Below are positions 17,346 through 28,103 of a stretch of DNA of 44,343 nt, piece after piece. The notes below the pieces were generated by a model. The model was not told the DNA's origin, did no database searches, and saw nothing but the letters and a program-made list of their open reading frames with translations. The stretch comes from Psychromonas sp. Urea-02u-13 (GTDB lineage Bacteria; Pseudomonadota; Gammaproteobacteria; Enterobacterales; Psychromonadaceae), in contig NZ_PJBZ01000064.1 of NCBI RefSeq assembly GCF_002835995.1, positions 1 to 44,343 on the forward strand. The letters run 5' to 3'. Each line of letters opens with the position of its first letter. Within the stretch, counting starts at the first letter, position 1. The position numbers and the translations under genes were made by a program.

Positions 17346-18925
17346 AATTTCTTTTTCGAGAAAAGCGTTCTATCGCCACACAGTTATTTAATGTTGTGTT
17401 TGTTTTGTACTGTTTGGTGGCCGTAATAGTGACGTCGGTGCATATCATCAGTGAATACAAATACACGCAGCAGCGCATTAAGAGTGAGTTAAACGCTTAT
17501 CAAGATATTTACGGGCCTGTTATTGCCAAAGCCGTATGGAACTTAGACAAAGAACAAGTGAAGGATATTGTATTAGGTATTTCCGAGTCGGCTATTATTG
17601 TGGGTATTAAAATTGAACGCTCCCAAGGTGATGAATTTGTGCCCTTAGGTGGAAAAGGGTTGGTAACTAATGAGGCACAACAAATAGTAAATTTGGCCAT
17701 CAATGGTGATCGTTTGGCTGTTGCTAGTGCAACAACAGAGGATATTTTTTCCTATCAATTCCCCATTAATTACACTATTTACGGTACCGATAAACAGATA
17801 GGCAGGGTGACGCTTTATTCTGGCTCATCCGTTATTTTAGATCGTGTCCAATTTGGTTTTATATTTTTGGTCATTAATGCTTTGATCAAAGGTATAGCCC
17901 TCGGCTTTATCTTTTGGATTGTTAGCAAGCGTTTGTTATTAGCGCCGTTAAATAAATTTATAGAGGCGGTGGTTAAAGTTAAGTTTGATAATTTATCGAC
18001 TGCACCCATAGACATTGATACGCAAAAAGATAATGAACTTGATCAACTGCAACATCGCTTTAATGACATGATAAAAGAACTCTCGGTGGCTAAAGAAGAA
18101 GTGCTCGATTTTAATAAAAAACTAGAAGAAAAAGTGGAGAAAAGAACCCAACAACTGAACATGGCCAAGCAACAGGCTGAAGTGGTGACCCAAGCTAAAT
18201 CAGACTTTTTAGCCACAATAAGCCATGAAATACGCACGCCGATTAACGGCATTAAAGGGTTATTATATTTGTTGAAAAGCAGTCCATTAACAGATGTTCA
18301 AGACAAGTATGTGCAGGGCGCGAGTCAAAGCAGCGAACATTTATTATCATTAGTGACCACTATGTTGGACTTCTCCAGCATTGAGTCTGGGCGTGAACAA
18401 CTTCAACAAGGTCATTTTAAAGCGACGCAATTATTAGCCGATATTATTAAGCTAATGGTCCCTGAAGCAAGCGCAAAAGGTATTACTCTTTTCTCAACTT
18501 ATGAGACGCTCGAAGGTTACCTATTTAGTGGTGATGAAAAACGTCTAACCAGTGTTGTGATGGAGTTGATTAATAATGCCATTAAATTTACCCCGCAAGG
18601 GGCGATTCGTATCAGCGCCACGATAGACTGTCTTGATGAGAAAAATGCACTGCTTAATGTGGTTATCCAAGATAGTGGAATTGGCATGGATTCAGAGACC
18701 AAAAAACATCTTTTTGAGTCCTTCAATCAGGGGGATAACAGCTCAACACGTGAATATGCAGGTTGCGGTATGGGGCTTGCGATGTGTAAACAGTTATGTG
18801 ATTTAATGTGCGCTAAGATTTCAGTAGAAAGTCAAAAGATGAAAGGCAGCACCTTTACACTTGAAGTGCCGTTACTGTATAGCATCAATAAACAGACCAT
18901 TAATTCACAGGAAGGCAATATCTGA
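17342..18925 (+). CDS. Membrane sensor histidine kinase paired with a binding protein
   Basis: A 527-aa kinase. TM1 is at about 13-37, a periplasmic domain of ~130 residues spans about 38-168 (with AVWNLDKEQVKDIVLGI), TM2 is at about 169-195, then a HAMP-like linker and a coiled coil (EEVLDFNKKLEEKVEKRTQQ). The dimerisation/phospho-acceptor box SHEIRTP has His295. The ATPase boxes are ELINNAIKFTPQG (about 408), DSGIGM (about 444) and GCGMGLAM (about 473). There is no receiver or Hpt domain, so it needs a separate response regulator, and none is adjacent. The start overlaps the upstream binding-protein gene by 4 bp, implying translational coupling and a shared sensory function. The kinase call is certain; the ligand is not. 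Confidence 0.9.
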   Translation: MKFLFREKRSIATQLFNVVFVLYCLVAVIVTSVHIISEYKYTQQRIKSELNAYQDIYGPVIAKAVWNLDKEQVKDIVLGISESAIIVGIKIERSQGDEFVPLGGKGLVTNEAQQIVNLAINGDRLAVASATTEDIFSYQFPINYTIYGTDKQIGRVTLYSGSSVILDRVQFGFIFLVINALIKGIALGFIFWIVSKRLLLAPLNKFIEAVVKVKFDNLSTAPIDIDTQKDNELDQLQHRFNDMIKELSVAKEEVLDFNKKLEEKVEKRTQQLNMAKQQAEVVTQAKSDFLATISHEIRTPINGIKGLLYLLKSSPLTDVQDKYVQGASQSSEHLLSLVTTMLDFSSIESGREQLQQGHFKATQLLADIIKLMVPEASAKGITLFSTYETLEGYLFSGDEKRLTSVVMELINNAIKFTPQGAIRISATIDCLDEKNALLNVVIQDSGIGMDSETKKHLFESFNQGDNSSTREYAGCGMGLAMCKQLCDLMCAKISVESQKMKGSTFTLEVPLLYSINKQTINSQEGNI

Positions 18926-19055
18926 GGGTATTCAAAAAACACATTGTAACTGTGCAAAGCTATTTGATAAGCAACAACTTTGTACATTATTAGGTACAAA
19001 AAACGATTTAAATTAAGTCATAAAAATAGAATCGCTGTTTACGTTACATCTTGAT

Positions 19056-19083
19056 TTGCATCTTGAGGTATCACGGGTATATT
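19056..19083 (+). promoter_or_regulatory. Solo copy of the MITE-end sequence, promoter-like, upstream of pepN
   Basis: TTGCAT (19056-19061), 16 bp, TATATT (19078-19083), ending 50 bp before the pepN start. A second partial ACATCTTGAT copy sits directly before it (19046-19055). Confidence 0.5.
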
Positions 19084-19133
19084 AAGGGATATTAAGTAAT
19101 AAATTCCCTGTTATTCTAAAAGAGTGCCTTATC

Positions 19134-21800
19134 ATGACCCAAGTTTCCTCTATTGAAGAAAATGCTGACGAAAGCAATCACAACGACATTACAAAGAACC
19201 CACAAGAAAAACACCTCGCCGATTACAAACCGTCTGATTATTTAATTGAAAGCTTAGATTTAGTCTTTGATCTGTTTGATGAAAATACCATTGTGAAGGC
19301 GACAACACAGATTAATCGTGTAACCGGTGATAATACGCCGTTATTCTTGTTTGGTGACAATCTCGTGTTACGCAGTATTTTAGTGAATGACAGTGCTTTT
19401 ACTGATTACACGTTAGTAGAAGGCGGCATTGAGCTTTTTAACTTGCCAACCTCTTTTGTCCTTTCAATCGAAACAGAACTTAACCCGCTTGCCAATAAAG
19501 CCTTTGAAGGTTTATATAAATCAGGCGAGGCTTTTTGTACGCAGTGTGAAGCGGAAGGCTTCCGTCGTATCACTTATTACCTTGATCGCCCAGATATTCT
19601 GGCTAAATTCAGCACCACGATTAGTGCTGATAAAACCCTTTACCCATCATTGTTATCAAATGGTAACCGTGTTGATCAAGGCGATTTAGCTGATGGTCGT
19701 CATTTTGTTAAATGGATTGATCCGTTTCCAAAACCAGCTTACCTGTTTGCATTAGTGGCAGGGCAGTTTGACTGTTTAGCGGATAGCTTTGTGACTAAAA
19801 GTGGCCGTACGGTTGCATTAGAGTTATTTGTCGATAAAGGCAACTTAGATAAAACCGCGCATGCGATGTTATCACTTAAAAATTCAATGACTTGGGATGA
19901 AGAACGTTTTAATCTTGAATACGATCTTGATATCTACATGATCGTCGCTGTTGATTTCTTTAACATGGGTGCAATGGAAAATAAGGGCTTAAATGTCTTT
20001 AACTCTAAATTTGTATTAGCTAATTCACAAAGCGCAACAGACCAAGATTATTTAGGCATTGAAGCGGTGATTGGCCATGAATATTTCCATAACTGGACAG
20101 GTAACCGAATTACTTGTCGTGATTGGTTCCAACTGAGCTTAAAAGAAGGCTTAACGGTGTTTCGCGATCAAGAGTTCAGCTCTGATATGGGTAGCCGCAC
20201 GGTTAACCGTATTGCCAATGTTAAAATTATGCGTAATCACCAGTTTGCTGAAGATGCAGGCCCAATGTCACATCCGATTCGTCCGGCTTCAGTGATGGAA
20301 ATGAATAACTTTTACACTGTAACTGTGTACGACAAAGGCTCTGAAGTGATTCGTATGTTACATACGTTATTAGGCGAGCAAAAATTCCAGCAAGGCATGG
20401 CATTGTATGTTGAACGACATGACGGCCAAGCGGTTACCTGTGATGATTTTGTGGCGGCAATGACCGATGCAAGTGGTATCGATTTAACCTTATTTAAACG
20501 TTGGTACTCACAATCGGGTACCCCTAACGTCAATATTACAGATCATTTTGATACGAATACCAACAGCTACCAAATAACTTTTAAGCAGAAAAATCTACCT
20601 ACAGCGGATCAAAAACACAAACAACCTTTACATATTCCGGTTGATATTGAACTGCTTGATAGTGAAGGTAATGCGGTTGATCTTGGCCACGGTAAAACCA
20701 GTAAAGTGTTGAGCTTAACGCAAAAAGAGCAAACCTTTGTTTTTGATAATTTGAAGCAAAAACCCGTTCCTTGTTTATTCCGTGGATTCTCAGCGCCGGT
20801 TAAATACCAGTACGCGTATAGTGATGAGCAATTGTTGCACCTGATTAGCTACGCGAGTGATGAATTTTCGCGTTGGGATGCAGGGCAAATACTGTTTAAC
20901 AAATACTTAGTTAAAAATGTTCAATTACAACAAGCGGGTAATGCATTTTCACTGCCGACTTTGTTTATTGAAGCGTTTAAAGCGGTATTAACTAGCGATC
21001 AGCTAGATCCTGCGTTGATTGCTGATATGTTTGAGTTTATCAGCGAAAATGGCGCAATGGAGCTATTTGAGGCGGTTGATATTGAAGCGATACATGCAGC
21101 GCGACTGTTTATTTTGCAGCAATTAGCTGAGCAATTACAAAGTGAATTTGTTGCTGTTTATCATCAACATCAATTAACGGCTGACTATCAACCTAAAACG
21201 GAAGATATTGCGCAACGTAAATTAGCCAACTGCGCACTGTCTTACATTGCTAAGAGTGATAGTAAACTTGCGAACGAATTAGTGTTAAAACAGATTAGTC
21301 GTGCCAATAACATGACCGATCATCTTGGCGCGTTACTGGCTGCTAATACGGGCAAGCTTGCGTGTCGCGATGCAGTGATGGCAGACTTTGATGATAAATG
21401 GTTTGAAAATGGTTTAGTGATGGATAAATGGTTTGCGCTGCAAGCGAGTTTGTCTTCTGAAACGATATTAGCCAATATTGAAACATTATTTAATCATCGT
21501 AGTTTTGATTACAGTAACCCGAACCGTTTACGCGCGTTAGTAGGGACGTTTGTTAATGCCAACAGTTATTACTTCCATGCGATTGATGGCAGTGGTTATG
21601 TCTTCTTAACGGATCAATTAATTAAACTCAATAGCCAAAACCCACAGGTTGCAGCCCGTTTAATTACACCACTGATTCAGTTTAAACGTTTAGATGCCAA
21701 ACGTGTGGCGTTAATTAAAACGCAATTAACGCGTTTACTGGCGATTGATAACTTGTCATTAGACTTGTTTGAAAAAGTGACCAAAGCACTCGCTCACTAA
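19134..21800 (+). CDS. pepN: Aminopeptidase N (M1 family)
   Basis: A cytosolic zinc aminopeptidase that removes N-terminal residues from peptides in the last steps of protein turnover. At 888 aa it has the usual length (E. coli PepN 870). The exopeptidase motif GAMEN is at 279-283. The zinc motif HEYFH is at 315-319 with the third ligand Glu338 (KEGLT), and RDWFQLSLKEG is typical of the bacterial PepN branch. The N-terminus has a ~20-residue polar extension before YKPSDYLIESLDL, where E. coli PepN begins its alignable part. ATG 19134 follows AAAAGAG. Transcription probably starts from the promoter-like repeat copy at 19056-19083, and a strong terminator follows at 21817. Confidence 0.95.
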   Translation: MTQVSSIEENADESNHNDITKNPQEKHLADYKPSDYLIESLDLVFDLFDENTIVKATTQINRVTGDNTPLFLFGDNLVLRSILVNDSAFTDYTLVEGGIELFNLPTSFVLSIETELNPLANKAFEGLYKSGEAFCTQCEAEGFRRITYYLDRPDILAKFSTTISADKTLYPSLLSNGNRVDQGDLADGRHFVKWIDPFPKPAYLFALVAGQFDCLADSFVTKSGRTVALELFVDKGNLDKTAHAMLSLKNSMTWDEERFNLEYDLDIYMIVAVDFFNMGAMENKGLNVFNSKFVLANSQSATDQDYLGIEAVIGHEYFHNWTGNRITCRDWFQLSLKEGLTVFRDQEFSSDMGSRTVNRIANVKIMRNHQFAEDAGPMSHPIRPASVMEMNNFYTVTVYDKGSEVIRMLHTLLGEQKFQQGMALYVERHDGQAVTCDDFVAAMTDASGIDLTLFKRWYSQSGTPNVNITDHFDTNTNSYQITFKQKNLPTADQKHKQPLHIPVDIELLDSEGNAVDLGHGKTSKVLSLTQKEQTFVFDNLKQKPVPCLFRGFSAPVKYQYAYSDEQLLHLISYASDEFSRWDAGQILFNKYLVKNVQLQQAGNAFSLPTLFIEAFKAVLTSDQLDPALIADMFEFISENGAMELFEAVDIEAIHAARLFILQQLAEQLQSEFVAVYHQHQLTADYQPKTEDIAQRKLANCALSYIAKSDSKLANELVLKQISRANNMTDHLGALLAANTGKLACRDAVMADFDDKWFENGLVMDKWFALQASLSSETILANIETLFNHRSFDYSNPNRLRALVGTFVNANSYYFHAIDGSGYVFLTDQLIKLNSQNPQVAARLITPLIQFKRLDAKRVALIKTQLTRLLAIDNLSLDLFEKVTKALAH

Positions 21801-21816
21801 AATAATGTGACCGCCT

Positions 21817-21852
21817 AAGCCTTTCTGAACATTCAGCAAGGCTTTTTTTTTG
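21817..21852 (+). terminator. Rho-independent terminator after pepN
   Basis: AAGCCTT (21817-21823) pairs with AAGGCTT (21838-21844), with a nested CTGAA/TTCAG helix and a T-run of nine. Confidence 0.9.
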
Positions 21853-21929
21853 TCTATTGATCTACTACATTATTTTTTATAACGACAGGCGCAAAATGAA
21901 ACAATAAAGACCAAAAAAAGAAGCCTGTC

Positions 21930-23339
21930 ATGAAAAAATATCTCAAGTATATTCTGCCTATTTTCATCCCTTTTTTTATATTGTTATTACCTGCCACAAG
22001 CTTTGGCATCGACGGTTTAACCTTGGTTGAACAGCGCGTGATCGCTATCTTTGTGATGGCCGCTTTATGTTGGGTATTAGAGCCCATTCCAATCTATGCT
22101 ACGTCCGTCTTAATCATCGTATTAGAGTTACTGATCATTTCCGATAAAGGCCTGTGGTTTACCAAAGTCGACTCGCCAGAGTTAGGCCATTTGATTAGCC
22201 ATAAAGTGATTATGGGCACTTTTTCATCGCCCATTATTATGCTTTTTTTAGGCGGTTTTTTTCTGGCGATGGCGGCCACTAAATACAGGTTGGATGTCAA
22301 CTTAGCACGTGTATTACTCAAACCGTTTGGCCAAAATCCTAAATACGTCATGCTTGGTTTAATGATGATCACCGCGGTGTTCTCTATGTTTATGAGCAAT
22401 ACCGCGACCACTGCCATGATGTTATCTATTTTAACGCCCGTATTAGCGCTGTTTTCACGTGCAGATTTAGGCAAAATTGCCTTTGCGCTTTCGGTGCCCG
22501 TTGCCGCTAATATTGGCGGCATTGGCACACCTATTGGCACGCCACCTAACGCGGTTGCGTTAAAGTATTTAGTGGATGAAAACGCTATTAGTTTTGGCCA
22601 ATGGATGCTCTTTGCTGTGCCCTTTGTGGTGCTAATGTTGTTTATTGCGTGGTTATTATTAACGCAATTATTTCCCGCCACGATCAAAAAAATAGACCTT
22701 GATATTAAAGGACAATTTTTAAAAACACCCAAAGCAATCACAGTCTACGTGACCTTTATTATCACCATTCTATTGTGGTTGATGGGCGATTTTCATGGCA
22801 TGAACGCGTATGTGGTGGCGTTAATTCCTGTCGCTGTTTTCTCTATGTTTAATATCATCAGCAAAGAGGATTTAAAGAAAATATCCTGGGATGTGTTATG
22901 GCTGGTTTCTGGTGGTATTGCATTAGGTGTCGCACTGGATAAATCTGGACTGGCTAAAAATGCGATAGACGCGATTCCTTTTGCCGGATTACATCCCTTG
23001 TTATTGATTGTTGGCGCTTCGTTACTGTGTTTATTGATGGCTAATTTCATGTCGCATACCGCAACGGCCAACTTATTATTGCCGCTGGTGGCTGCACTTG
23101 GCGCCTCGATGCAAGGCTTACTGCCCTATGGCGGTGACGTGATACTTATTTTAGCGGTGACCTTTGCTGCTTCCCTTGGCATGTCTTTGCCCATTAGCAC
23201 GCCGCCCAATGCGTTAGCTTATGCATCGGGCCATATTGAAACAAAACAGATGGCCAAAGTGGGTATGGTACTGGGGTTGATCGGTTTATTGATTTGTTAT
23301 GCGATGTTATACCTGTTAAATAAAATTTCGTTTTTTTAG
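21930..23339 (+). CDS. DASS (SLC13-type) sodium:anion/dicarboxylate symporter
   Basis: A 469-aa inner-membrane carrier with about eleven hydrophobic segments, similar to the VcINDY/SLC13 family that takes up succinate, malate, citrate or sulfate with Na+. The first sodium/substrate hairpin has SNTATT (156-161) and GGIGTPIGTPPNAVAL. The second has SHTATANLLLPLVA (375 onward) and LPISTPPNALAYASG. The second SNT signature is SHT here. Its stop is 10 bp before the receiver-protein gene, so the two form an operon. The actual anion cannot be read from the sequence. Confidence 0.87.
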   Translation: MKKYLKYILPIFIPFFILLLPATSFGIDGLTLVEQRVIAIFVMAALCWVLEPIPIYATSVLIIVLELLIISDKGLWFTKVDSPELGHLISHKVIMGTFSSPIIMLFLGGFFLAMAATKYRLDVNLARVLLKPFGQNPKYVMLGLMMITAVFSMFMSNTATTAMMLSILTPVLALFSRADLGKIAFALSVPVAANIGGIGTPIGTPPNAVALKYLVDENAISFGQWMLFAVPFVVLMLFIAWLLLTQLFPATIKKIDLDIKGQFLKTPKAITVYVTFIITILLWLMGDFHGMNAYVVALIPVAVFSMFNIISKEDLKKISWDVLWLVSGGIALGVALDKSGLAKNAIDAIPFAGLHPLLLIVGASLLCLLMANFMSHTATANLLLPLVAALGASMQGLLPYGGDVILILAVTFAASLGMSLPISTPPNALAYASGHIETKQMAKVGMVLGLIGLLICYAMLYLLNKISFF

Positions 23340-23349
23340 GAGCATAAAG

Positions 23350-23823
23350 ATGGAAAAAATAAATATTATCTGTGTTGATGATGAGCGTGAAGTGTTGGAT
23401 TCAGTAGTACGTGATCTTGATTATTTCAGTGATCTTTTTAATATCGAAGAGTGTGAGTCTGCCATTGAATGTTTGAATTTACTGGAGGAGTTAGATGCAA
23501 ACCAAGAGCATGTTGCAGTGCTTATTTCAGACCATGTGATGCCGGAAAAATCGGGGGTAGAGTTGTTAACTGAGGTTGAGCTTGATCCTCGTTTTATGGG
23601 CACTAAGAAGCTCTTATTAACTGGCCTTGCGACACAAGCCGATACCATTAAAGCGATTAATAATGCCAAAATTGATAACTTTTTAGAAAAGGTATGGGAT
23701 CCTGAGGAGTTGCTACAAACCGTCAAAGAGTTATTGACGGAATACATTGTTGAGCGTGGCATCGACTATCAACCGTACATTGAAAAACTCGATGCACAAA
23801 CGTTATACCGCTTGATTAGATAA
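23350..23823 (+). CDS. Stand-alone response regulator receiver protein
   Basis: 157 aa: one receiver domain (about 1-125) and a ~30-residue tail (VERGIDYQPYIEKLDAQTLYRLIR) without an output domain. The acidic pocket is VDDE (Asp10-Asp11), the phospho-acceptor is Asp61 in LISDHVMPEKSG, the switch Thr is in LLLTGLAT, and the Lys is in FLEKVWDPEE. AGGAG lies before ATG 23350. It is co-transcribed with the DASS carrier, so a role in controlling uptake by protein contact or in a phosphorelay is plausible. No kinase is adjacent; the orphan kinase at 17342-18925 is a speculative partner. The 3' end overlaps cysZ (convergent) by 21 bp. Confidence 0.88.
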   Translation: MEKINIICVDDEREVLDSVVRDLDYFSDLFNIEECESAIECLNLLEELDANQEHVAVLISDHVMPEKSGVELLTEVELDPRFMGTKKLLLTGLATQADTIKAINNAKIDNFLEKVWDPEELLQTVKELLTEYIVERGIDYQPYIEKLDAQTLYRLIR

Positions 23824-24561
23824 TTCATCTTTATAAAGGTCAACCCAAAATGCGGTCGCACCACAGACTGCAATGGGCATAATGATAAAATTAAGCACTG
23901 GGATAGTGGTAAAGAAGCTAATTAACATACCAAAGGTTAAATTCTTACCTAATCTTGCAGAGAGTGCTTTTTTCATATCGTTAAAAGGGATTTTATGGTT
24001 ATCAAACGGAAAATCAGCGTATTGAATAGCCATCACCCAACCAGCAAAAACAAACCAGATAAAGGGAGCAACGGTTTGCCCAAAAGCGGGAATGAAAAAC
24101 AGTAAAGCACACACTAATAAACGCGGTAAAATGTAAATGAGTTTCTGTAATTCACGTTTAAAGATGCGTGGTAAATCTTTTAATAAGTCGGTAAAACCAT
24201 CATTATTGATCGGTTTTCCGGTTAATAAGAGTTCGGTCTTCTCGGCTAATAATCCATTAAAAGGAGCTGCAATAATATTAGCGACCGTGGAAAATACAAA
24301 GGAAAAAGAAACCAAAATAGAGAAGATTAAAAACGGCCAGAATAGATAAGCAAGCCAGCTTAACCAATCAGGTAATCCTGAAATGTAGCTGTCTATCCAC
24401 TCGGTGATCGTACTAAAGAGAAACCAAAACGCACTGGCAAAAATCAGAATGTTAATCATCAACGGAATCATAACAAAAACGCGTAATTTAGGATGGCTTA
24501 ATAGTTTTGCGCCTTTAAGCAGGTAATTAAATCCTGAAAAAGGGGTACTGTTGTTTAACAT
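23803..24561 (-). CDS. cysZ: Sulfate transporter CysZ
   Basis: CysZ is an inner-membrane sulfate permease feeding cysteine synthesis. The 252-aa protein matches E. coli CysZ throughout: SGFNYLLKGAKLLSHPKLRV at the start, hydrophobic helices, FNGLLAEKTELLLTGKPINN, PRIFKRELQKLIYILPR, GQTVAPFIWFVFAGWVMAIQ, YADFPFDNHKIPFNDMK and IMPIAVCGATAFWVD. In E. coli it neighbours cysK; here it lies next to zipA (divergent, 182 bp), which is also the E. coli gene order around cysZ-zipA-ligA. ATG 24561. The end overlaps the convergent receiver gene. Confidence 0.94.
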   Translation of the reverse strand: MLNNSTPFSGFNYLLKGAKLLSHPKLRVFVMIPLMINILIFASAFWFLFSTITEWIDSYISGLPDWLSWLAYLFWPFLIFSILVSFSFVFSTVANIIAAPFNGLLAEKTELLLTGKPINNDGFTDLLKDLPRIFKRELQKLIYILPRLLVCALLFFIPAFGQTVAPFIWFVFAGWVMAIQYADFPFDNHKIPFNDMKKALSARLGKNLTFGMLISFFTTIPVLNFIIMPIAVCGATAFWVDLYKDELSNQAV

Positions 24562-24743
24562 TCGTTTGTTCCAAAATAGATATTAATGACTCGATTCTAC
24601 TCTGCTTTCGTCAAATAAAGACAGAAAATATTTATTCCTTAACAGTTTTATAAAAAAAAAGGGCCTATTGATGGACGATCCCCAGTATTCAATGCTAGTT
24701 TAGCAATCATTCAATATCTGTTTACCAATTAAGAGTAACAAAA

Positions 24744-25694
24744 ATGCAACATTTCCAATCTATTTTAATTGTCGTCGGCTTACTCGCCATCAGTGGTGTT
24801 TTAATCCATGGTTATTTATTAAGCCGTAAAGAAAAAGCAGCCACAGAAGAGACGGTTGCTAATGTTGACCTATTTGCTGAAAAAACAGCCGCTGTGTTAG
24901 ATGAGTCTCCTAGCGATGACATCATTAGTGAAGTGCGCATTATCAGCCATCACGCTGAGCCAGAAACTGAAAGTATCGACTTCTCTCATGCCGTTAATGA
25001 CGATCAAATTGATCCCGTTGCCTTTAGTGAAACAACTGAACAGTCGCCACTTGAACAATCGCCACTTAAACTTAACGGCACTGATTCTGATGTCGATTCT
25101 GATGCTGAAGCACAACCCTTTGAACAATTACATGCAGAGCCACAAACAGAACAACAAGTAGAGGTTATTAATGAAACCTCTGATGAGCTTGAAATAACAT
25201 CACACAGTGAGTCTGATTTTTCTGCTGATGCAACAATAGTTGAAACTAAAAAGGTCGATAAAGAATCTGAAGAAGTAAGCCAAGAGCAAGATCTGTTTAT
25301 CTTTAATGTTGTTGCTAAAGACGACTTAAAATTAGGTGGTCATGAGTTATTACAGTTCTTCTTAACCTCTGGTTTCCGTTTTGGTGAAATGGCTATTTTC
25401 CATCGCCATGAGCATTCAGATGGCACGGGCCCGGTTTTGTTTAGTATTGCAAACATGATGGCGCCGGGGGTCTTTGACCCTGAAAATATGGAACAATTTA
25501 AGTCGGAAGGTGTGTCATTTTTCTTAACTGCACCGAATAAACATATCGATATTCAATCGTCTTTTGAGCTGATGTTACGTGCGGTACAGCAAATGGCCGA
25601 TGAGTTTGATTGCATCGTATTAAACGCAGGGCGCGAGCTCATGACAGAAGCACAATTTATTGAATATAATCATCGCTTATTGCACCATATTTAA
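24744..25694 (+). CDS. zipA: Cell division protein ZipA
   Basis: ZipA anchors FtsZ to the inner membrane at the division site. The 316-aa protein has the expected order: an N-terminal membrane anchor (SILIVVGLLAISGVLIHGYL, residues 5-24), a basic stretch SRKEKAA, an acidic Glu/Asp/Gln-rich linker (about 32-180) with a short duplication EQSPLEQSPLKLN, and a C-terminal FtsZ-binding domain (about 185-316) including FIFNVVAKDDLKLGGHELLQ, GEMAIFHRH and FSIANMMAPGVFD. The linker is acidic rather than Pro/Gln-rich. AAGAG lies before ATG 24744. The hairpin terminator at 25753 separates it from ligA. Confidence 0.93.
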   Translation: MQHFQSILIVVGLLAISGVLIHGYLLSRKEKAATEETVANVDLFAEKTAAVLDESPSDDIISEVRIISHHAEPETESIDFSHAVNDDQIDPVAFSETTEQSPLEQSPLKLNGTDSDVDSDAEAQPFEQLHAEPQTEQQVEVINETSDELEITSHSESDFSADATIVETKKVDKESEEVSQEQDLFIFNVVAKDDLKLGGHELLQFFLTSGFRFGEMAIFHRHEHSDGTGPVLFSIANMMAPGVFDPENMEQFKSEGVSFFLTAPNKHIDIQSSFELMLRAVQQMADEFDCIVLNAGRELMTEAQFIEYNHRLLHHI

Positions 25695-25752
25695 GCGTTC
25701 GATTACTGCACCTCTATAGAGATGTTGTGATAAACTGCATTCTCTTTTAAAG

Positions 25753-25774
25753 CCTCGTATTACGAGGTTTTTTT
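25753..25774 (+). terminator. Rho-independent terminator/attenuator between zipA and ligA
   Basis: CCTCGTA (25753-25759) and TACGAGG (25761-25767) form a perfect stem with a very tight loop, then seven T. It ends only 22 bp before the ligA start, so it may reduce read-through rather than fully separate the genes. Confidence 0.75.
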
Positions 25775-25778
25775 ATAA

Positions 25779-27815
<2,037 letters not shown>

Positions 27816-27825
27816 AGGTGTTGAT

Positions 27826-28086
27826 ATGAAAAAAATAAAGAATGAATCTCAGTTATTACAACATGCGATCACACTGGGTGCGAATTACGCGCTGAAACGA
27901 GGTTATGCTGGCATTGACGGTACAACGTCGTCTAAAGACAAACAAGAAGTGATTTACCGCTTATTAGTACAAGATAAGCTGGTGACACCACTGAGTAAAA
28001 ATGATGAAACAACGGCAAATATTCGCCACAAATTAGTGGTTTGGATAATGAAGCATCTGCCACCTGAACACTCTCTTTTACAGTAA
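27826..28086 (+). CDS. Small conserved protein, probably DUF5062 family
   Basis: An 86-aa basic, soluble protein without signal or membrane segment. It contains LLQHAITLGANYALKRGYAG, KDKQEVIYRLLVQDKLVTPL and NIRHKLVVWIMKHLPPEHSL. This resembles the small DUF5062 proteins found next to ligA in Vibrio and relatives; the assignment is from memory. AAGGTG precedes ATG 27826. It is 10 bp after ligA and surely co-transcribed. Function is unknown. Confidence 0.75.
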   Translation: MKKIKNESQLLQHAITLGANYALKRGYAGIDGTTSSKDKQEVIYRLLVQDKLVTPLSKNDETTANIRHKLVVWIMKHLPPEHSLLQ

Positions 28087-28103
28087 AATAGTTGAGAAAA
28101 TTA

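Noticed and set aside
22094-22741. 215-codon antisense frame opposite the DASS carrier gene
   Set aside because: It lies entirely against a well-supported membrane protein gene; its composition mirrors the hydrophobic codons on the other strand.
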